Below, piece after piece: positions 1 through 9,104 of a stretch of DNA of 64,000 bases. Origin of the DNA: DATIJJ01 sp035478795 (GTDB taxonomy: Bacteria > Pseudomonadota > Gammaproteobacteria > DSM-16500); contig DATIJJ010000002.1 of NCBI GenBank assembly GCA_035478795.1, forward strand, positions 4,043 through 68,042, read 5' to 3'. Numbering within the stretch: the first letter of the stretch is position 1; every line of letters begins with the position of its first letter. Both the position numbers and the translations under genes were made by a program. The notes under the pieces are model-generated. The model did not search any database and was not told the origin of the DNA. It worked only from the letters and a program-made list of their open reading frames with translations.

Positions 1-1121
1 TTTTTAGCATTTTCAACAGCCTGTTTTTGGGTCTGAATTTCTTCATTCATTTTACCGAGTTGCTGTGCATTATTTTCATAAGATGCAATATCGCCTGGCG
101 GCACTTGCAAGGCTCTAGTCAATATATTTTTTTGCCTTCTTAATAATTGCTCGAGAGTTTCCGTTTCACTGACAAGCAATCCGACATCTGCTTCCAATTT
201 TTTTAAATCAAGATTTTTCTGATCTAAAGAGTGCTTGTTTATTGCTGTTTGTTCATTTGCCCTGCTTAACAAAATATTATGATGATGCTCTGCCCTGTGC
301 TTCAATATGGCTATGTCCGAAAGCAGCTTCTCTTCTCCGATATCAGGCAGCTCATCTTTATCTGAAAAATCTTCCTGGCATTTGATAGACTTCATGAGTT
401 TTTCTACCAGACCAACTTGTTCAGAAAATCCTTTTGTTTCAGCAGGCGCCAGATTATTTTTGATAAATGCTTCTTTTTCAGGTGAAACAATCAGATGATG
501 GTGTTTTTGTCTTAATAAATGATGCTCATAACGAAAATAACCACACAACCATTCATCTTTTTTCACTCGCGCCTTTTGTAACAGAGCTTGCAATGCCTCG
601 TGACTTCCCGTTTCCTGCATCACTTCATTTGCATATTGAATCAGGTCCAGTAGTGGAATGGTTTCAAACCTAAGCCCTCTGCGGGTGAGCGCGTCCATTT
701 TTTTGGGATTCGTAGCAAGTGGTCTCAACGAATCTGTGATATAGAGAATAACAGGCTTTCTCAAGTCATCCAGAAGCAATGCCTTCGATACCCATTCTTC
801 ATCTGAAAGCGAGGCGATCAAAGCCTCAATCTCTTGTAATCGATGAACGATGTCACTGTCCGCTACTTTTAGTGAAACCTGATCGATTTCTTCAAGAATT
901 CTCTGTGTGTCTGAATCATTTCTCAAGGATTGAATATACGCCGGTGACAATGAATCCGTATAAGAAGATTCATCAAGTTTTTTCATCTCACGCAGTGTAT
1001 CAGAAACATGGTGAAGTGCTCGAAGCGCATCATTGACTTTTTTTTCTTTTTTTAGTAACTGTTTTTTTCCTGCCTGAAGTCGACCATCGAGTGCTCGTAA
1101 TGATGCCTGTCTTAATAACAT
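1..1121 (-). CDS. Coiled-coil ORFan, 3' end outside window
   Basis: The frame is open without a stop for 373 codons from an ATG at 1121 to the window edge, so the C-terminus is missing. A GGAG ribosome-binding site lies six bases before the ATG and directly after the stop codon of the upstream gene (12-base gap), so the two are probably co-transcribed. The protein is charged and mostly helical, with Lys/Glu/Leu-rich stretches over the first 40 residues and the last 120, and a more globular middle containing a short hydrophobic stretch (PVILYITDSL). I recognise no family. Its N-terminus shares M1, R4, S7 and R9-A10-L11 with the upstream protein, a weak hint of common origin. It could be a secreted effector because of its neighbour's promoter, but that is inference. 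Confidence 0.85.
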   Translation of the reverse strand, partial: MLLRQASLRALDGRLQAGKKQLLKKEKKVNDALRALHHVSDTLREMKKLDESSYTDSLSPAYIQSLRNDSDTQRILEEIDQVSLKVADSDIVHRLQEIEALIASLSDEEWVSKALLLDDLRKPVILYITDSLRPLATNPKKMDALTRRGLRFETIPLLDLIQYANEVMQETGSHEALQALLQKARVKKDEWLCGYFRYEHHLLRQKHHHLIVSPEKEAFIKNNLAPAETKGFSEQVGLVEKLMKSIKCQEDFSDKDELPDIGEEKLLSDIAILKHRAEHHHNILLSRANEQTAINKHSLDQKNLDLKKLEADVGLLVSETETLEQLLRRQKNILTRALQVPPGDIASYENNAQQLGKMNEEIQTQKQAVENAK

Positions 1122-1133
1122 GAAATGCTCCGA

Positions 1134-3035
1134 CTATCCGCCCACACGATGCGACGCAGCATGGTCGGGTTTATTTTCAACAGGCTCATGCTTAAATTGT
1201 TTCGAGAATTTTTCGCCTTGCGAGAAAAACACACAACTATATGCCCAATTAATCGCTACACCGAGCATACGTGCAACCTCATAACCGCATCCTCTGGCCC
1301 ATAAAATAAAAGAAGTGTCTCGCCGCTTCGCAAGCACCGTCTGACTTTCAGTTTTTCGAAGAATGGAAAGAAATGTTTCGCTTGATTCATTCGCTGCAGG
1401 TAATAATTCTGTCATCAATCGATACTTGTGCAATGTATATTTTAAAGATTTCTGTTTCGCTTTCTTTTCCTCTGCTGTTTCCGGTTTTGATTCCGGTGTT
1501 CTTTCCAGCACAAGGATGGTGTCGATTTCTTTTTGTAATGTTTGATCTACGTCATGTTGATAAGCTTTTTCTAAAGCCTGCCTGACATTTTTCACATCCG
1601 ACTCCTCTTTCTCTGTCAGAAAATGATGAGATCTAAGATATCTCACAAGGTGCGCGTAATGAAGCGATGCAACTTTCTGATACGTTTCCAGATGCTCTGT
1701 CAGGCTCTCTGACAATCGCCCCAGATACGCTTGCGTTTCTGTTTTATAAATCGGGTTTACTTTATTTTTTTTGGCGGGAGGAGCAGGCACAGAAACCGGC
1801 GCCACCGGAGCTGCCGGCTCACTTTCATCTTTTTTCATTTCAGGCTGATCGGGATTTTCCTCCCGAAATGCCGCCAACGCGGATGCCTGTCCACGCAAAG
1901 TTTCCAATGCCCCTGACAGTTGCTGCCGAATAGTGTTTGCATCATCTATTTCTTTTTGAATTTTCCCGGATAATTTCAACCAGACTCTCGCCGAACCAAA
2001 CCGCTCTTGATGCTGTTCACACTCGCTTTTGAGCCCCGCCAGTCGAAAAATCGCTGTGCTCGCCTCTTCTGTCTTATCGCTCTTCATTTCCCGTTCTATC
2101 TGAAAAACAACTTCCTCCATTTTTCCTAAAAAATCACCATCACGATTTTTACTTTCCATTCCCAAATACTGCATCGAAAAAAACTCGGCTTTTTCTTTTA
2201 GTTTCGATACAGGAAATTGACCCAATGCTTTCGAAGCTTCTCCCCATTCACGGGATAACACTTTAGCTATATCTTTCGCTTCTTTTGCCTCTTTAAAAAT
2301 CTTTTCTAAAAACGGTTTTTCTTTCTCCTCCATCGCCTGCTTCAGCTGCTGCACTTTTTCTTCCCGTGTAACCATATCCTGTTGCAGCTGCTTTATTTCA
2401 TCCTGTGTGCGCTTCTTTCTTTCGACATCCAAAACCAGGCGGCGTCCCTCACTCGTCAGAACAACACGATGCGATTGATCTTTTTTATGTTCTGCCGCAA
2501 CCTTCTTCACTTCAATGAAATTTTTTATCGTCCTGTCTCTTTTCTCGCCAATCGGCGTATCCAGAAAATAATCCAGATTTTTTTTAAATGCATCAATATC
2601 CAATTGATTGGAAGCATCACGTAGCAGTTGATCCAGCGTGGATTTAACCGGCTCGCGGTTTTTTGGCGTGACCAGTTTATTTAATCCGGTTGTGATAGCA
2701 TCCAGCAGCCATACTTCAGCCGGTTGTTTAACTTCACTTTCCAATTTTTTCAATACTGAATCTGTTTCCTGCAGATTGCTTTCAAGCGCCGGAATATCTT
2801 CTGCCAATTGTTTGATCCCGGCATGCATTGTTTTCAACTCAGGATTTTTTTCTATCATCTCTGACAGGATGAAATAATCATTTTCCTGTTTGATTTCAAG
2901 TTGAGGGCAAATATTTTGGGATAATGGTTTTGCATCGGACAGTAAAGCCAATTCTTGTTGAATGGAGAACAGTGTTTGCTGAAGTCGGGTATTCTTTTCT
3001 TTTAATGCTCGAACAGAATCGGCACGTGTTTTCAT
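1134..3035 (-). CDS. Large coiled-coil ORFan, candidate secreted protein
   Basis: This 633-residue protein has no recognisable enzyme domain. Long Glu/Lys/Gln-rich helices fill most of the N-terminal two thirds. A Pro/Ala linker (PAAPVAPVSVPAPPAKK) sits near residue 415, and a helical region follows. A short aromatic, moderately hydrophobic stretch (WARGCGYEVARMLGVAINWA) lies about 45 residues from the C-terminus. The ATG at 3035 has a strong AGGGAAGG site. The promoter upstream contains two CTTAAG half-sites 11 bases apart, matching the PmrA box that controls many Dot/Icm effector genes in Legionella and Coxiella. Coiled coils, lack of homology and that promoter fit an effector, but no secretion signal can be proven by eye. 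Confidence 0.85.
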   Translation of the reverse strand: MKTRADSVRALKEKNTRLQQTLFSIQQELALLSDAKPLSQNICPQLEIKQENDYFILSEMIEKNPELKTMHAGIKQLAEDIPALESNLQETDSVLKKLESEVKQPAEVWLLDAITTGLNKLVTPKNREPVKSTLDQLLRDASNQLDIDAFKKNLDYFLDTPIGEKRDRTIKNFIEVKKVAAEHKKDQSHRVVLTSEGRRLVLDVERKKRTQDEIKQLQQDMVTREEKVQQLKQAMEEKEKPFLEKIFKEAKEAKDIAKVLSREWGEASKALGQFPVSKLKEKAEFFSMQYLGMESKNRDGDFLGKMEEVVFQIEREMKSDKTEEASTAIFRLAGLKSECEQHQERFGSARVWLKLSGKIQKEIDDANTIRQQLSGALETLRGQASALAAFREENPDQPEMKKDESEPAAPVAPVSVPAPPAKKNKVNPIYKTETQAYLGRLSESLTEHLETYQKVASLHYAHLVRYLRSHHFLTEKEESDVKNVRQALEKAYQHDVDQTLQKEIDTILVLERTPESKPETAEEKKAKQKSLKYTLHKYRLMTELLPAANESSETFLSILRKTESQTVLAKRRDTSFILWARGCGYEVARMLGVAINWAYSCVFFSQGEKFSKQFKHEPVENKPDHAASHRVGG

Positions 3036-3073
3036 TTGATACCTTCCCTGATTTGTCTGTTAAGTCATCTGAA

Positions 3074-3106
3074 CTTATACAAGATCAAGCTTAAGAAAGG
3101 CTTAAG
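3074..3106 (-). promoter_or_regulatory. PmrA-box-like promoter of the coiled-coil operon
   Basis: Read on the minus strand, CTTAAG (3106-3101), five bases, and CTTAAG (3095-3090) match the published PmrA consensus YTTAAK-N5-YTTAAK. Eleven bases after the second CTTAA core comes TATAAG (3079-3074), a good -10 element. Start of transcription near 3067 would leave a leader of about 30 bases before the ATG at 3035. The box overlaps the gshB stop codon, so the downstream genes have their own promoter rather than relying only on gshB read-through. Confidence 0.65.
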
Positions 3107-4044
3107 AGCTCTGCGATACAATTAAAAAATGCCATGCTGATGTTGGAACCGGTCTGATCATCCAGCTCACGAATACAAGTTGGACTGGTGACATTTATTT
3201 CTGTCAAATAATCACCAATCACATCCAGTCCGACGAAATATAATCCTTTTTCACGCAAAACCGGCCCCACTTGTTGGCAAATCTCACGATCCCGTTCACT
3301 TAAGGGTTGTGCGATACCGCGACCGCCTGCTGCGAGATTGCCTCGCAGCTCACCTTCTTTTGGAATGCGGGCGAGTGCATGCGAAACCGGTTCGCCATTG
3401 ATCATTAAAATGCGCTTATCTCCCTGTTTTATTTGAGGAATATACCGCTGCATCATTGCCATTTCCCGACCGTTTTGTGTGAGTGTCTCAAACACGGCGG
3501 ATGCATTTTCATCCGGGTGAGACAGCCGAAATATTTTTTCACCCCCCATCGCATTTAATGGCTTACACACCACATCTTTTTCTTCCTGCAAAAAGTCACG
3601 CATTTGTCGCATGTCGCAAGACACCAACGTTTTCGGACAACAATCCGGAAACCAGGCAGTAAATAATTTTTCATTCACATCCCGCAATGCCTGCGGCTTA
3701 TTAATGACCCGAACACCGGCACGTTCAGCCAGTTCCAGCAAATAAGTCGTGTAAATATATTCCATATTAAACGGCGGATCTTTTCGCATTAAAATCACGT
3801 CAAGCTGTCTCAGTGGAATACAGTCTGTCTCACCCGTTTCGAACCATTTTTCAGGATTTTTAAAAACACGGCATTTTTTTGTATTCGCGAATACTGTATT
3901 ATTTTTTAAAAATAAATCTTTTTGTTCGATATAAAAAATATCCCAGCCACGACGGGTGGCTTCCCAAAGCATCGCGAGTGTACTGTCTTTTTTGTAATGA
4001 ATGTTTGCCATCGGATCCATTACAACACCCAGTTTGATTGTCAT
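3091..4044 (-). CDS. gshB: Glutathione synthetase
   Basis: GshB joins gamma-glutamylcysteine and glycine using ATP, the second step of glutathione synthesis in the cytoplasm. The 317 residues match the usual length. The N-terminus (KLGVVMDPMANIHYKKDST) and the ATP-grasp segment (VVCKPLNAMGGEKIFRL near residue 160; YLTEINVTSPTCIREL near 280) are characteristic of the family. Its start overlaps the gshA stop as ATGA, which indicates translational coupling. The 3' end overlaps a promoter for the next operon. Confidence 0.97.
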   Translation of the reverse strand: MTIKLGVVMDPMANIHYKKDSTLAMLWEATRRGWDIFYIEQKDLFLKNNTVFANTKKCRVFKNPEKWFETGETDCIPLRQLDVILMRKDPPFNMEYIYTTYLLELAERAGVRVINKPQALRDVNEKLFTAWFPDCCPKTLVSCDMRQMRDFLQEEKDVVCKPLNAMGGEKIFRLSHPDENASAVFETLTQNGREMAMMQRYIPQIKQGDKRILMINGEPVSHALARIPKEGELRGNLAAGGRGIAQPLSERDREICQQVGPVLREKGLYFVGLDVIGDYLTEINVTSPTCIRELDDQTGSNISMAFFNCIAELLSLS

Positions 4045-5333
4045 TTTTGTCGCTCCGACATTTCACGTGCAGCAGCCAACATACTCAAACGCGCGATCAC
4101 ACCATAGGCATAAAAACGATTCTGGCAATCATCCAGCTCCGGCTTTGGCTGATGACAGGTTTTTGCAAAAGCGAGCGGCTCAAAATGCATACCCGGTGCA
4201 TTCAGATTTTCATCGATACCGCGTTCCTTATGCACGCGATAAAAACCACCCACCACACGCTCTCCCCACATATAAACAACCGGTTCAGCGACAGAATTAT
4301 TTTCTCCCCACGTTTCAAACGTATAAACCCCTTCCTGCACAATCACACGCCGCACCGGCTGACCGCTTTTTGTTTTGGACATACTCGTGCGTTGTTTGCG
4401 ATTCAGCGATTTCATTTCTTCCACATCGCGCACCGTCATGACACCCATGCCATACGTTCCGGCATCGGCTTTCACAATAATAAAAGGCTTGCAGGCAATT
4501 TCATAGCGTCGATATTTTTCTTTTATCGCTTCAAATAATTGTTCCACATGATGGATGAGACATTCTTCACCTTCTCTTTTCATAAAATCAACCGAACCAC
4601 AGTAACGAAAGAGAGGCGCAATCAGCCAGGGATCAATATCAATCAGACGCGCAAATTCATCACTGATTTCAGCATAATGTTGAAAATGTCCTGATTTTAA
4701 ACGTTGGCTCCAGCCGAGCTCTGCCGGAGGAACAAGCGGCTGCGAGAGCGATTCTAAAATCGCCGGAATGCCGTCGGACAAATCATTGTTCAGCAAAAGA
4801 AGATCCGGAATAAATTGCCCGACCCGAACCTTGTCCTGATCACGCGAGAGTGTTTGCAACACGATTTTTTGACCATTCGGCAAATCGAGTTCGGTTGGCG
4901 TTTCATAATCAGGCAGCAAGGATCCAATCTTTATTTCAAAGCCCGCGCTCTCCAGAATATGGATGAGGCCCCGGATATTTTCCCAATAATATAAATTACG
5001 CGTGTGATTTTCCGGAACCAGCAGAATTTTTTTGGCATCAGGCATGGCATTCCGGATTGCTCTTTTTGCCGCATCAACAGACAAGGGCAAAAAAGCCGTA
5101 TTCAAATTATTAAATCCGGCAGGAAATAAATTCATATCAACCGGTGCGAGTTTAAATCCGGCATTACGCAAATCGACAGAACCATAAACGGGTGCTGCCG
5201 TTTTTTTCCATTCTGTCTGAAACCAGGTTTCAATAGCATGCTGTTTATCCAGCAATTGTTTTTCAAGCAAATGCAACGGCCCGGTCATGGCGGTTGTCAA
5301 ATGGGGTGTTTCATAATGCCTGTCAGTTCGCAC
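4041..5333 (-). CDS. gshA: Glutamate-cysteine ligase, ATP-grasp-like proteobacterial type
   Basis: The product makes gamma-glutamylcysteine. The protein belongs to the roughly 430-residue GshA type first described in Acidithiobacillus and common in Legionella and Coxiella, not to the E. coli type; the glycine-rich KADAGTYGMGVMTV segment near residue 290 supports this. The listed start is a GTG at 5333 with AAGG nine bases upstream, overlapping dsbD by 11 bases. An ATG at 5288 is an alternative but has no visible ribosome-binding site. Co-location with gshB and dsbD makes a compact thiol-redox operon. Confidence 0.93.
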   Translation of the reverse strand: MRTDRHYETPHLTTAMTGPLHLLEKQLLDKQHAIETWFQTEWKKTAAPVYGSVDLRNAGFKLAPVDMNLFPAGFNNLNTAFLPLSVDAAKRAIRNAMPDAKKILLVPENHTRNLYYWENIRGLIHILESAGFEIKIGSLLPDYETPTELDLPNGQKIVLQTLSRDQDKVRVGQFIPDLLLLNNDLSDGIPAILESLSQPLVPPAELGWSQRLKSGHFQHYAEISDEFARLIDIDPWLIAPLFRYCGSVDFMKREGEECLIHHVEQLFEAIKEKYRRYEIACKPFIIVKADAGTYGMGVMTVRDVEEMKSLNRKQRTSMSKTKSGQPVRRVIVQEGVYTFETWGENNSVAEPVVYMWGERVVGGFYRVHKERGIDENLNAPGMHFEPLAFAKTCHQPKPELDDCQNRFYAYGVIARLSMLAAAREMSERQK

Positions 5334-6867
5334 GGTGTGATACCTTTTCCAATTCTCTCAAAAATGTGTCTGCATTCACTTCACCGATAATACGCGGTGA
5401 GGTTAACTCGTGTCCCACCTGATTAAAAAAAATCATACCCGGAGGACCCACGATATCAAACTGTTTTAGCATGCGTTGATCAAACGCTGTGTTTTGTGTG
5501 AGATCGACGCGCAACACGATCATTTTTTTTAATGCATCCCGCACATCACTGCGCGAAAAAACCGTGCGATCCATCATGACACAGGATCCACACCAGTTGG
5601 CATAAAAATCGAGAAGCACCGGTTGATGATTTTTTTTGGCAAGCAGCAGTTGCTGGCTCAGTTCGTCCGTTGTATGAACCGATGTAAAAATCGGGTTGGA
5701 GGAACCTGGCATCACGCGCGATAACATCCAGATCGCCATACCCAGCATCAGAAATCCAAAGAATCGTTTAAGCCATATCATCCAGGGGCCTGTTTTCGGT
5801 AATAATCGATCCGCTGACAGTCCAATCAACAACAACGGAATACCCATGCCAACACCCAGCGCCAACAGCGCCAGTGCGCCGAGCAATACATCGCCCGTCT
5901 GACCGATGTAAGCAAGCACACCAATCAATGGTGCACTGACACAGGGAGATACAATCAGGGTCGATAAACTGCCCATCAAAAAAACACCGATATACGTACC
6001 GCCGCATTGCCGGTTGCTTAACGCAGTGATCTCACGCTGAAATCGCCCCGGCAATCGAAAATCATAAAAATCAAACAGGGAAAGTGCCAGCAACACAAGC
6101 AATCCGCTGAATAACACAACAATCCAGGGCCGTTGTAATTCAGCCTGAATATTCTGGCCAATCAGGGCAATCACCATCCCGGCAATCATGTACGTGATCG
6201 CCATGCCACCCACATACGCAAGAGATAGACAAAACGATCTTCCCTGACTTTTTTTCTGACTCTGCCCCATAATAATGCCCGATAAAATAGGCACTATCGG
6301 CAAGATGCATGGCGTAAAGGCCAGTAATAACCCCATTCCTAAAAAACTGAAGAGAATCGCCAATAAATGACGGCCTTCAAAAAAAGAGGCCATATCACTG
6401 TCTGATGCAGGCGATTTATTCAAATCCCCGATCACAGCCATGTCCGACAGGTCGATTTTCAGCATTTTTTTAACCGGTGGATAACAAAATCCTCTGCTGG
6501 AACAACCCTGATAACGAACAATGAGATCCAGTTCACCTTGTTGCGAGACGGGATAAATAACCGGAACTTTCAATGAACCTGTATAGGCCTGATAATCACC
6601 GTGCAACACATCGTGCCTCATTTGCCCCGCTGGCAATTGAACAGGGTGAATATCGATGGAATGGTGAGGCAGAGGCATCACTTTCAACTGACTGCGATAG
6701 AGATAATAACCCGGCGCAATCGACCACTCGAGCCATACCCCGTGATCCGGATCGACATGGGTCGAAAGGACAAACGCCTTATCGACTGACAGGGGCACAG
6801 GCGCTTCTGCCAGCGCAAGCGTCATGAGGAGAAAGGTCAATACGGCAGTGAAGGCTGTTTTTAGCAT
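5323..6867 (-). CDS. dsbD: Thiol:disulfide interchange protein DsbD
   Basis: DsbD carries electrons from cytoplasmic thioredoxin across the inner membrane to periplasmic DsbC-type and cytochrome-maturation proteins. From the ATG at 6867 (514 residues) the order is: signal peptide (about 1-21), periplasmic alpha domain with C122 and C128 in GCSSRGFCYPP, an eight-helix membrane domain with the Cys pair in FTPCILPIVP and SPCVSAPLIG, and a C-terminal thioredoxin domain with CGSC (C426, C429). An in-frame extension to 6933 exists, but it would bury the signal peptide, while the 6867 start has AGGA seven bases upstream. Confidence 0.96.
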   Translation of the reverse strand: MLKTAFTAVLTFLLMTLALAEAPVPLSVDKAFVLSTHVDPDHGVWLEWSIAPGYYLYRSQLKVMPLPHHSIDIHPVQLPAGQMRHDVLHGDYQAYTGSLKVPVIYPVSQQGELDLIVRYQGCSSRGFCYPPVKKMLKIDLSDMAVIGDLNKSPASDSDMASFFEGRHLLAILFSFLGMGLLLAFTPCILPIVPILSGIIMGQSQKKSQGRSFCLSLAYVGGMAITYMIAGMVIALIGQNIQAELQRPWIVVLFSGLLVLLALSLFDFYDFRLPGRFQREITALSNRQCGGTYIGVFLMGSLSTLIVSPCVSAPLIGVLAYIGQTGDVLLGALALLALGVGMGIPLLLIGLSADRLLPKTGPWMIWLKRFFGFLMLGMAIWMLSRVMPGSSNPIFTSVHTTDELSQQLLLAKKNHQPVLLDFYANWCGSCVMMDRTVFSRSDVRDALKKMIVLRVDLTQNTAFDQRMLKQFDIVGPPGMIFFNQVGHELTSPRIIGEVNADTFLRELEKVSHRAN

Positions 6868-6918
6868 TATCCATCCTGTTTTCACAGACAAATCGGGGAA
6901 AAGGATAACACAGGGCGC

Positions 6919-6946
6919 TTGACTCTCCATCAATTATCATTATAGT
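6919..6946 (+). promoter_or_regulatory. Sigma-70 promoter of groESL
   Basis: TTGACT (6919-6924) and TATAGT (6941-6946) are separated by 16 bases. Transcription would begin near 6953, inside the CIRCE operator that starts at 6946, which is a position suited to repression. Confidence 0.7.
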
Positions 6947-6972
6947 TGGCACTTCACACTTGAGAGTGCCAA
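6946..6972 (+). promoter_or_regulatory. CIRCE operator (HrcA binding site) of groESL
   Basis: TTGGCACTT, nine bases, GAGTGCCAA. This follows the 9-9-9 layout of CIRCE (TTAGCACTC-N9-GAGTGCTAA), with the G/C change at the third position made on both arms so that pairing is kept. The last left-arm base is unpaired. HrcA, which would bind here, is not encoded in the window. Confidence 0.88.
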
Positions 6973-6986
6973 TTTCACCCCCATAT
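6959..6986 (+). promoter_or_regulatory. Sigma-32-like heat-shock promoter of groESL
   Basis: CTTGAGA (6959-6965), 13 bases, CCCCATAT (6979-6986) closely resembles the RpoH consensus CTTGAAA-N13/14-CCCCATNT. The -35 element lies in the CIRCE loop and right arm, so HrcA binding should also block it. The groES leader from this start would be about 60 bases. Confidence 0.65.
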
Positions 6987-7051
6987 GGTTGCAACGTCCT
7001 GTTACGAATAACGACGCTACAAGCCAATTAACCTTCAAAGGAGATTTATAG

Positions 7052-7357
7052 ATGAGTAAAATGAGCAGCAAAATTCGCCCATTATCTGACCGCGTTGTCG
7101 TAGAACCGCGCGAAATTGAAACCACAACCGCAGGCGGGATTGTGATTCCGGATACCGCTGACAAGGATAAACCCATTCAGGGCAAGATTATTGCAGTAGG
7201 CCTTGGCCGTTATGTCGATGGCACCCTCCAGCCGTTACAGGTCAAGGTGGGCGACAAGGTCCTGTTCGGCAAATACGCTGGCACCAATGTCAAACTGGAT
7301 ACCACAGAATACCTCGTGATGCGCGAAGAAGACATCATGGGTGTACTGGAAGACTGA
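7052..7357 (+). CDS. groES: Co-chaperonin GroES
   Basis: GroES is the heptameric lid of the GroEL folding chamber. The 101 residues carry the family N-terminus (IRPLSDRVVVEP), the mobile loop (TTAGGIVIPDTA) and the C-terminal GVLED. AAAGGAGA lies eight bases before the ATG. MSKMSSK adds a few residues compared with the common start at about M4, so translation might begin at the second ATG. It is first in a two-gene heat-shock operon under CIRCE and sigma-32-like control. Confidence 0.98.
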   Translation: MSKMSSKIRPLSDRVVVEPREIETTTAGGIVIPDTADKDKPIQGKIIAVGLGRYVDGTLQPLQVKVGDKVLFGKYAGTNVKLDTTEYLVMREEDIMGVLED

Positions 7358-7399
7358 TTTCAACCTTAAAGACCAATCAATCAAAGAGGATTTTATATT

Positions 7400-9055
7400 A
7401 TGGCAGCTAAAGATGTACGTTTTGCTGAAGAAGCACGCCAGCTCATGCTGGCCGGTGTCAATGAACTGGCGAATGCCGTTCAGATCACCATGGGCCCGCG
7501 CGGTCGTAACGTTGTAATCGACAAATCATTCGGTGCACCGACCATTACCAAAGACGGTGTGTCGGTTGCAAAGGAAATCGAATTTAAAGACAAGTTTAAA
7601 AACATGGGCGCACAGATGGTCAAGGAAGTTGCTTCCCAGACATCCGACGAAGCGGGCGATGGCACCACCACCGCGACCGTACTCACCCGTCAAATTCTGG
7701 TCGAAGGACTGAAGGCCGTTGTGGCCGGTTTCAATCCAATGGATCTGAAGCGGGGTATTGATAAAGCCGTTGCTGCTGCTGTCGATGAATTGAAAAAATT
7801 GTCCGTTCCCTGCAAGGATGACAAGGCGATCGCACAGGTCGGCACCATTTCCGCCAACTCCGATGAATCCATTGGCCGCATCATTGCCGATGCCATGGGC
7901 AAGGTGGGCAAGGAAGGTGTTATTACCGTGGAAGAAGGTTCCGGCTTCCTGAATGAACTGGATGTGGTGGAAGGGATGCAGTTTGATCGCGGTTACCTCT
8001 CCCCTTACTTCATCACCAACCAGCAAAACATGACGGCGGATCTTGAAAACCCCTTCATCCTGATTGTTGACAAGAAAATCTCGAACATTCGTGATTTACT
8101 CCCGGTTCTGGAAGGCGTTGCAAAAGCAGGTCGTTCCCTGTTGATTCTCGCAGAAGATGTGGAAGGCGAAGCACTTGCGACATTAGTCGTTAACCACATG
8201 CGCGGCATCGTGAAAGTGTGTGCAGTCAAGGCACCGGGTTTTGGTGATCGTCGCAAGGAAATGTTGCAAGACATAGCCACTCTGACGAAAGCACAAGTCA
8301 TTGCAGAAGAAGTGGGTCGTACGCTCGAATCCGCTACCTTGAAAGATCTGGGATCGGCAAAACGCATTCACGTCACGAAAGACAACACCACGATTATTGA
8401 TGGCGCAGGGGACGCGACAGAAATCAAGGCACGCATTCAGCAAATCAATGCACGTATTGCTGATACCTCTTCTGACTATGACCGTGAAAAACTGCAGGAA
8501 CGTGTGGCGAAACTCGCAGGTGGTGTTGCCGTTATCAAGGTCGGTGCCGGTTCTGAAATCGAAATGAAGGAAAAGAAAGCGCGCGTGGAAGATGCATTGC
8601 ATGCCACCCGTGCGGCGGTTGAAGAAGGTGTCGTACCCGGTGGTGGTGTTGCACTGATTCGTGCACTGCAATCCCTGAAGGATTTGAAAGGGGCGAATGA
8701 AGCGCAAAACATGGGGATTCAATTGACCCGAAGAGCGCTTGAAGCACCGCTTCGTCAGATCGTATCGAATGCCGGTTATGAAGCTTCTGTCATCGTGAAT
8801 AAAGTCATGGAAGGCAAGGCAAACTACGGTTTCAATGCGGCGACCGGTGAATACGGCGACATGATTGAAATGGGTATCCTCGATCCCACCAAGGTCACTC
8901 GCACGGCATTGCAGCATGCTGCATCCGTTTCCGGCATGATGATCACCACCGAATGCATGATTACGGATCTTCCGAAAGAAGACAGTGATGCTGGCATGGG
9001 TGCTGGCGGCATGGGTGGTATGGGCGGTATGGGTGGCATGGGCGGTATGATGTAA
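7400..9055 (+). CDS. groEL: Chaperonin GroEL
   Basis: GroEL is the ATP-dependent double-ring chaperonin. The 551 residues show the N-terminal AAKDVRF, the ATP-binding DGTTTATVL near residue 87, and the C-terminal Gly-Gly-Met tail (five GGM units). AGAGGA precedes the ATG, and the gap to groES is 42 bases. Large antisense frames in this gene are artefacts of its codon bias. In Legionella and Coxiella the homologue is a dominant stress and surface antigen; nothing in this sequence addresses that role. Confidence 0.99.
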   Translation: MAAKDVRFAEEARQLMLAGVNELANAVQITMGPRGRNVVIDKSFGAPTITKDGVSVAKEIEFKDKFKNMGAQMVKEVASQTSDEAGDGTTTATVLTRQILVEGLKAVVAGFNPMDLKRGIDKAVAAAVDELKKLSVPCKDDKAIAQVGTISANSDESIGRIIADAMGKVGKEGVITVEEGSGFLNELDVVEGMQFDRGYLSPYFITNQQNMTADLENPFILIVDKKISNIRDLLPVLEGVAKAGRSLLILAEDVEGEALATLVVNHMRGIVKVCAVKAPGFGDRRKEMLQDIATLTKAQVIAEEVGRTLESATLKDLGSAKRIHVTKDNTTIIDGAGDATEIKARIQQINARIADTSSDYDREKLQERVAKLAGGVAVIKVGAGSEIEMKEKKARVEDALHATRAAVEEGVVPGGGVALIRALQSLKDLKGANEAQNMGIQLTRRALEAPLRQIVSNAGYEASVIVNKVMEGKANYGFNAATGEYGDMIEMGILDPTKVTRTALQHAASVSGMMITTECMITDLPKEDSDAGMGAGGMGGMGGMGGMGGMM

Positions 9056-9074
9056 GCGACCCCTCTCGCAACCG

Positions 9075-9102
9075 AAACCCCGCCGATGGCGGGGTTTTTT
9101 TT
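9075..9102 (+). terminator. Intrinsic terminator of groESL
   Basis: AAACCCCGCC, a three-base loop, GGCGGGGTTT and a run of eight T residues. Read in reverse the stem is followed by few T residues on the minus strand, so it mainly serves groESL. Confidence 0.95.
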
Positions 9103-9104
9103 AA

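Noticed and set aside
7526..8917. Long antisense open frames of up to 244 codons opposite groEL
   Set aside because: They lie fully inside a highly conserved gene with strong codon bias, resemble no protein and have no ribosome-binding sites.
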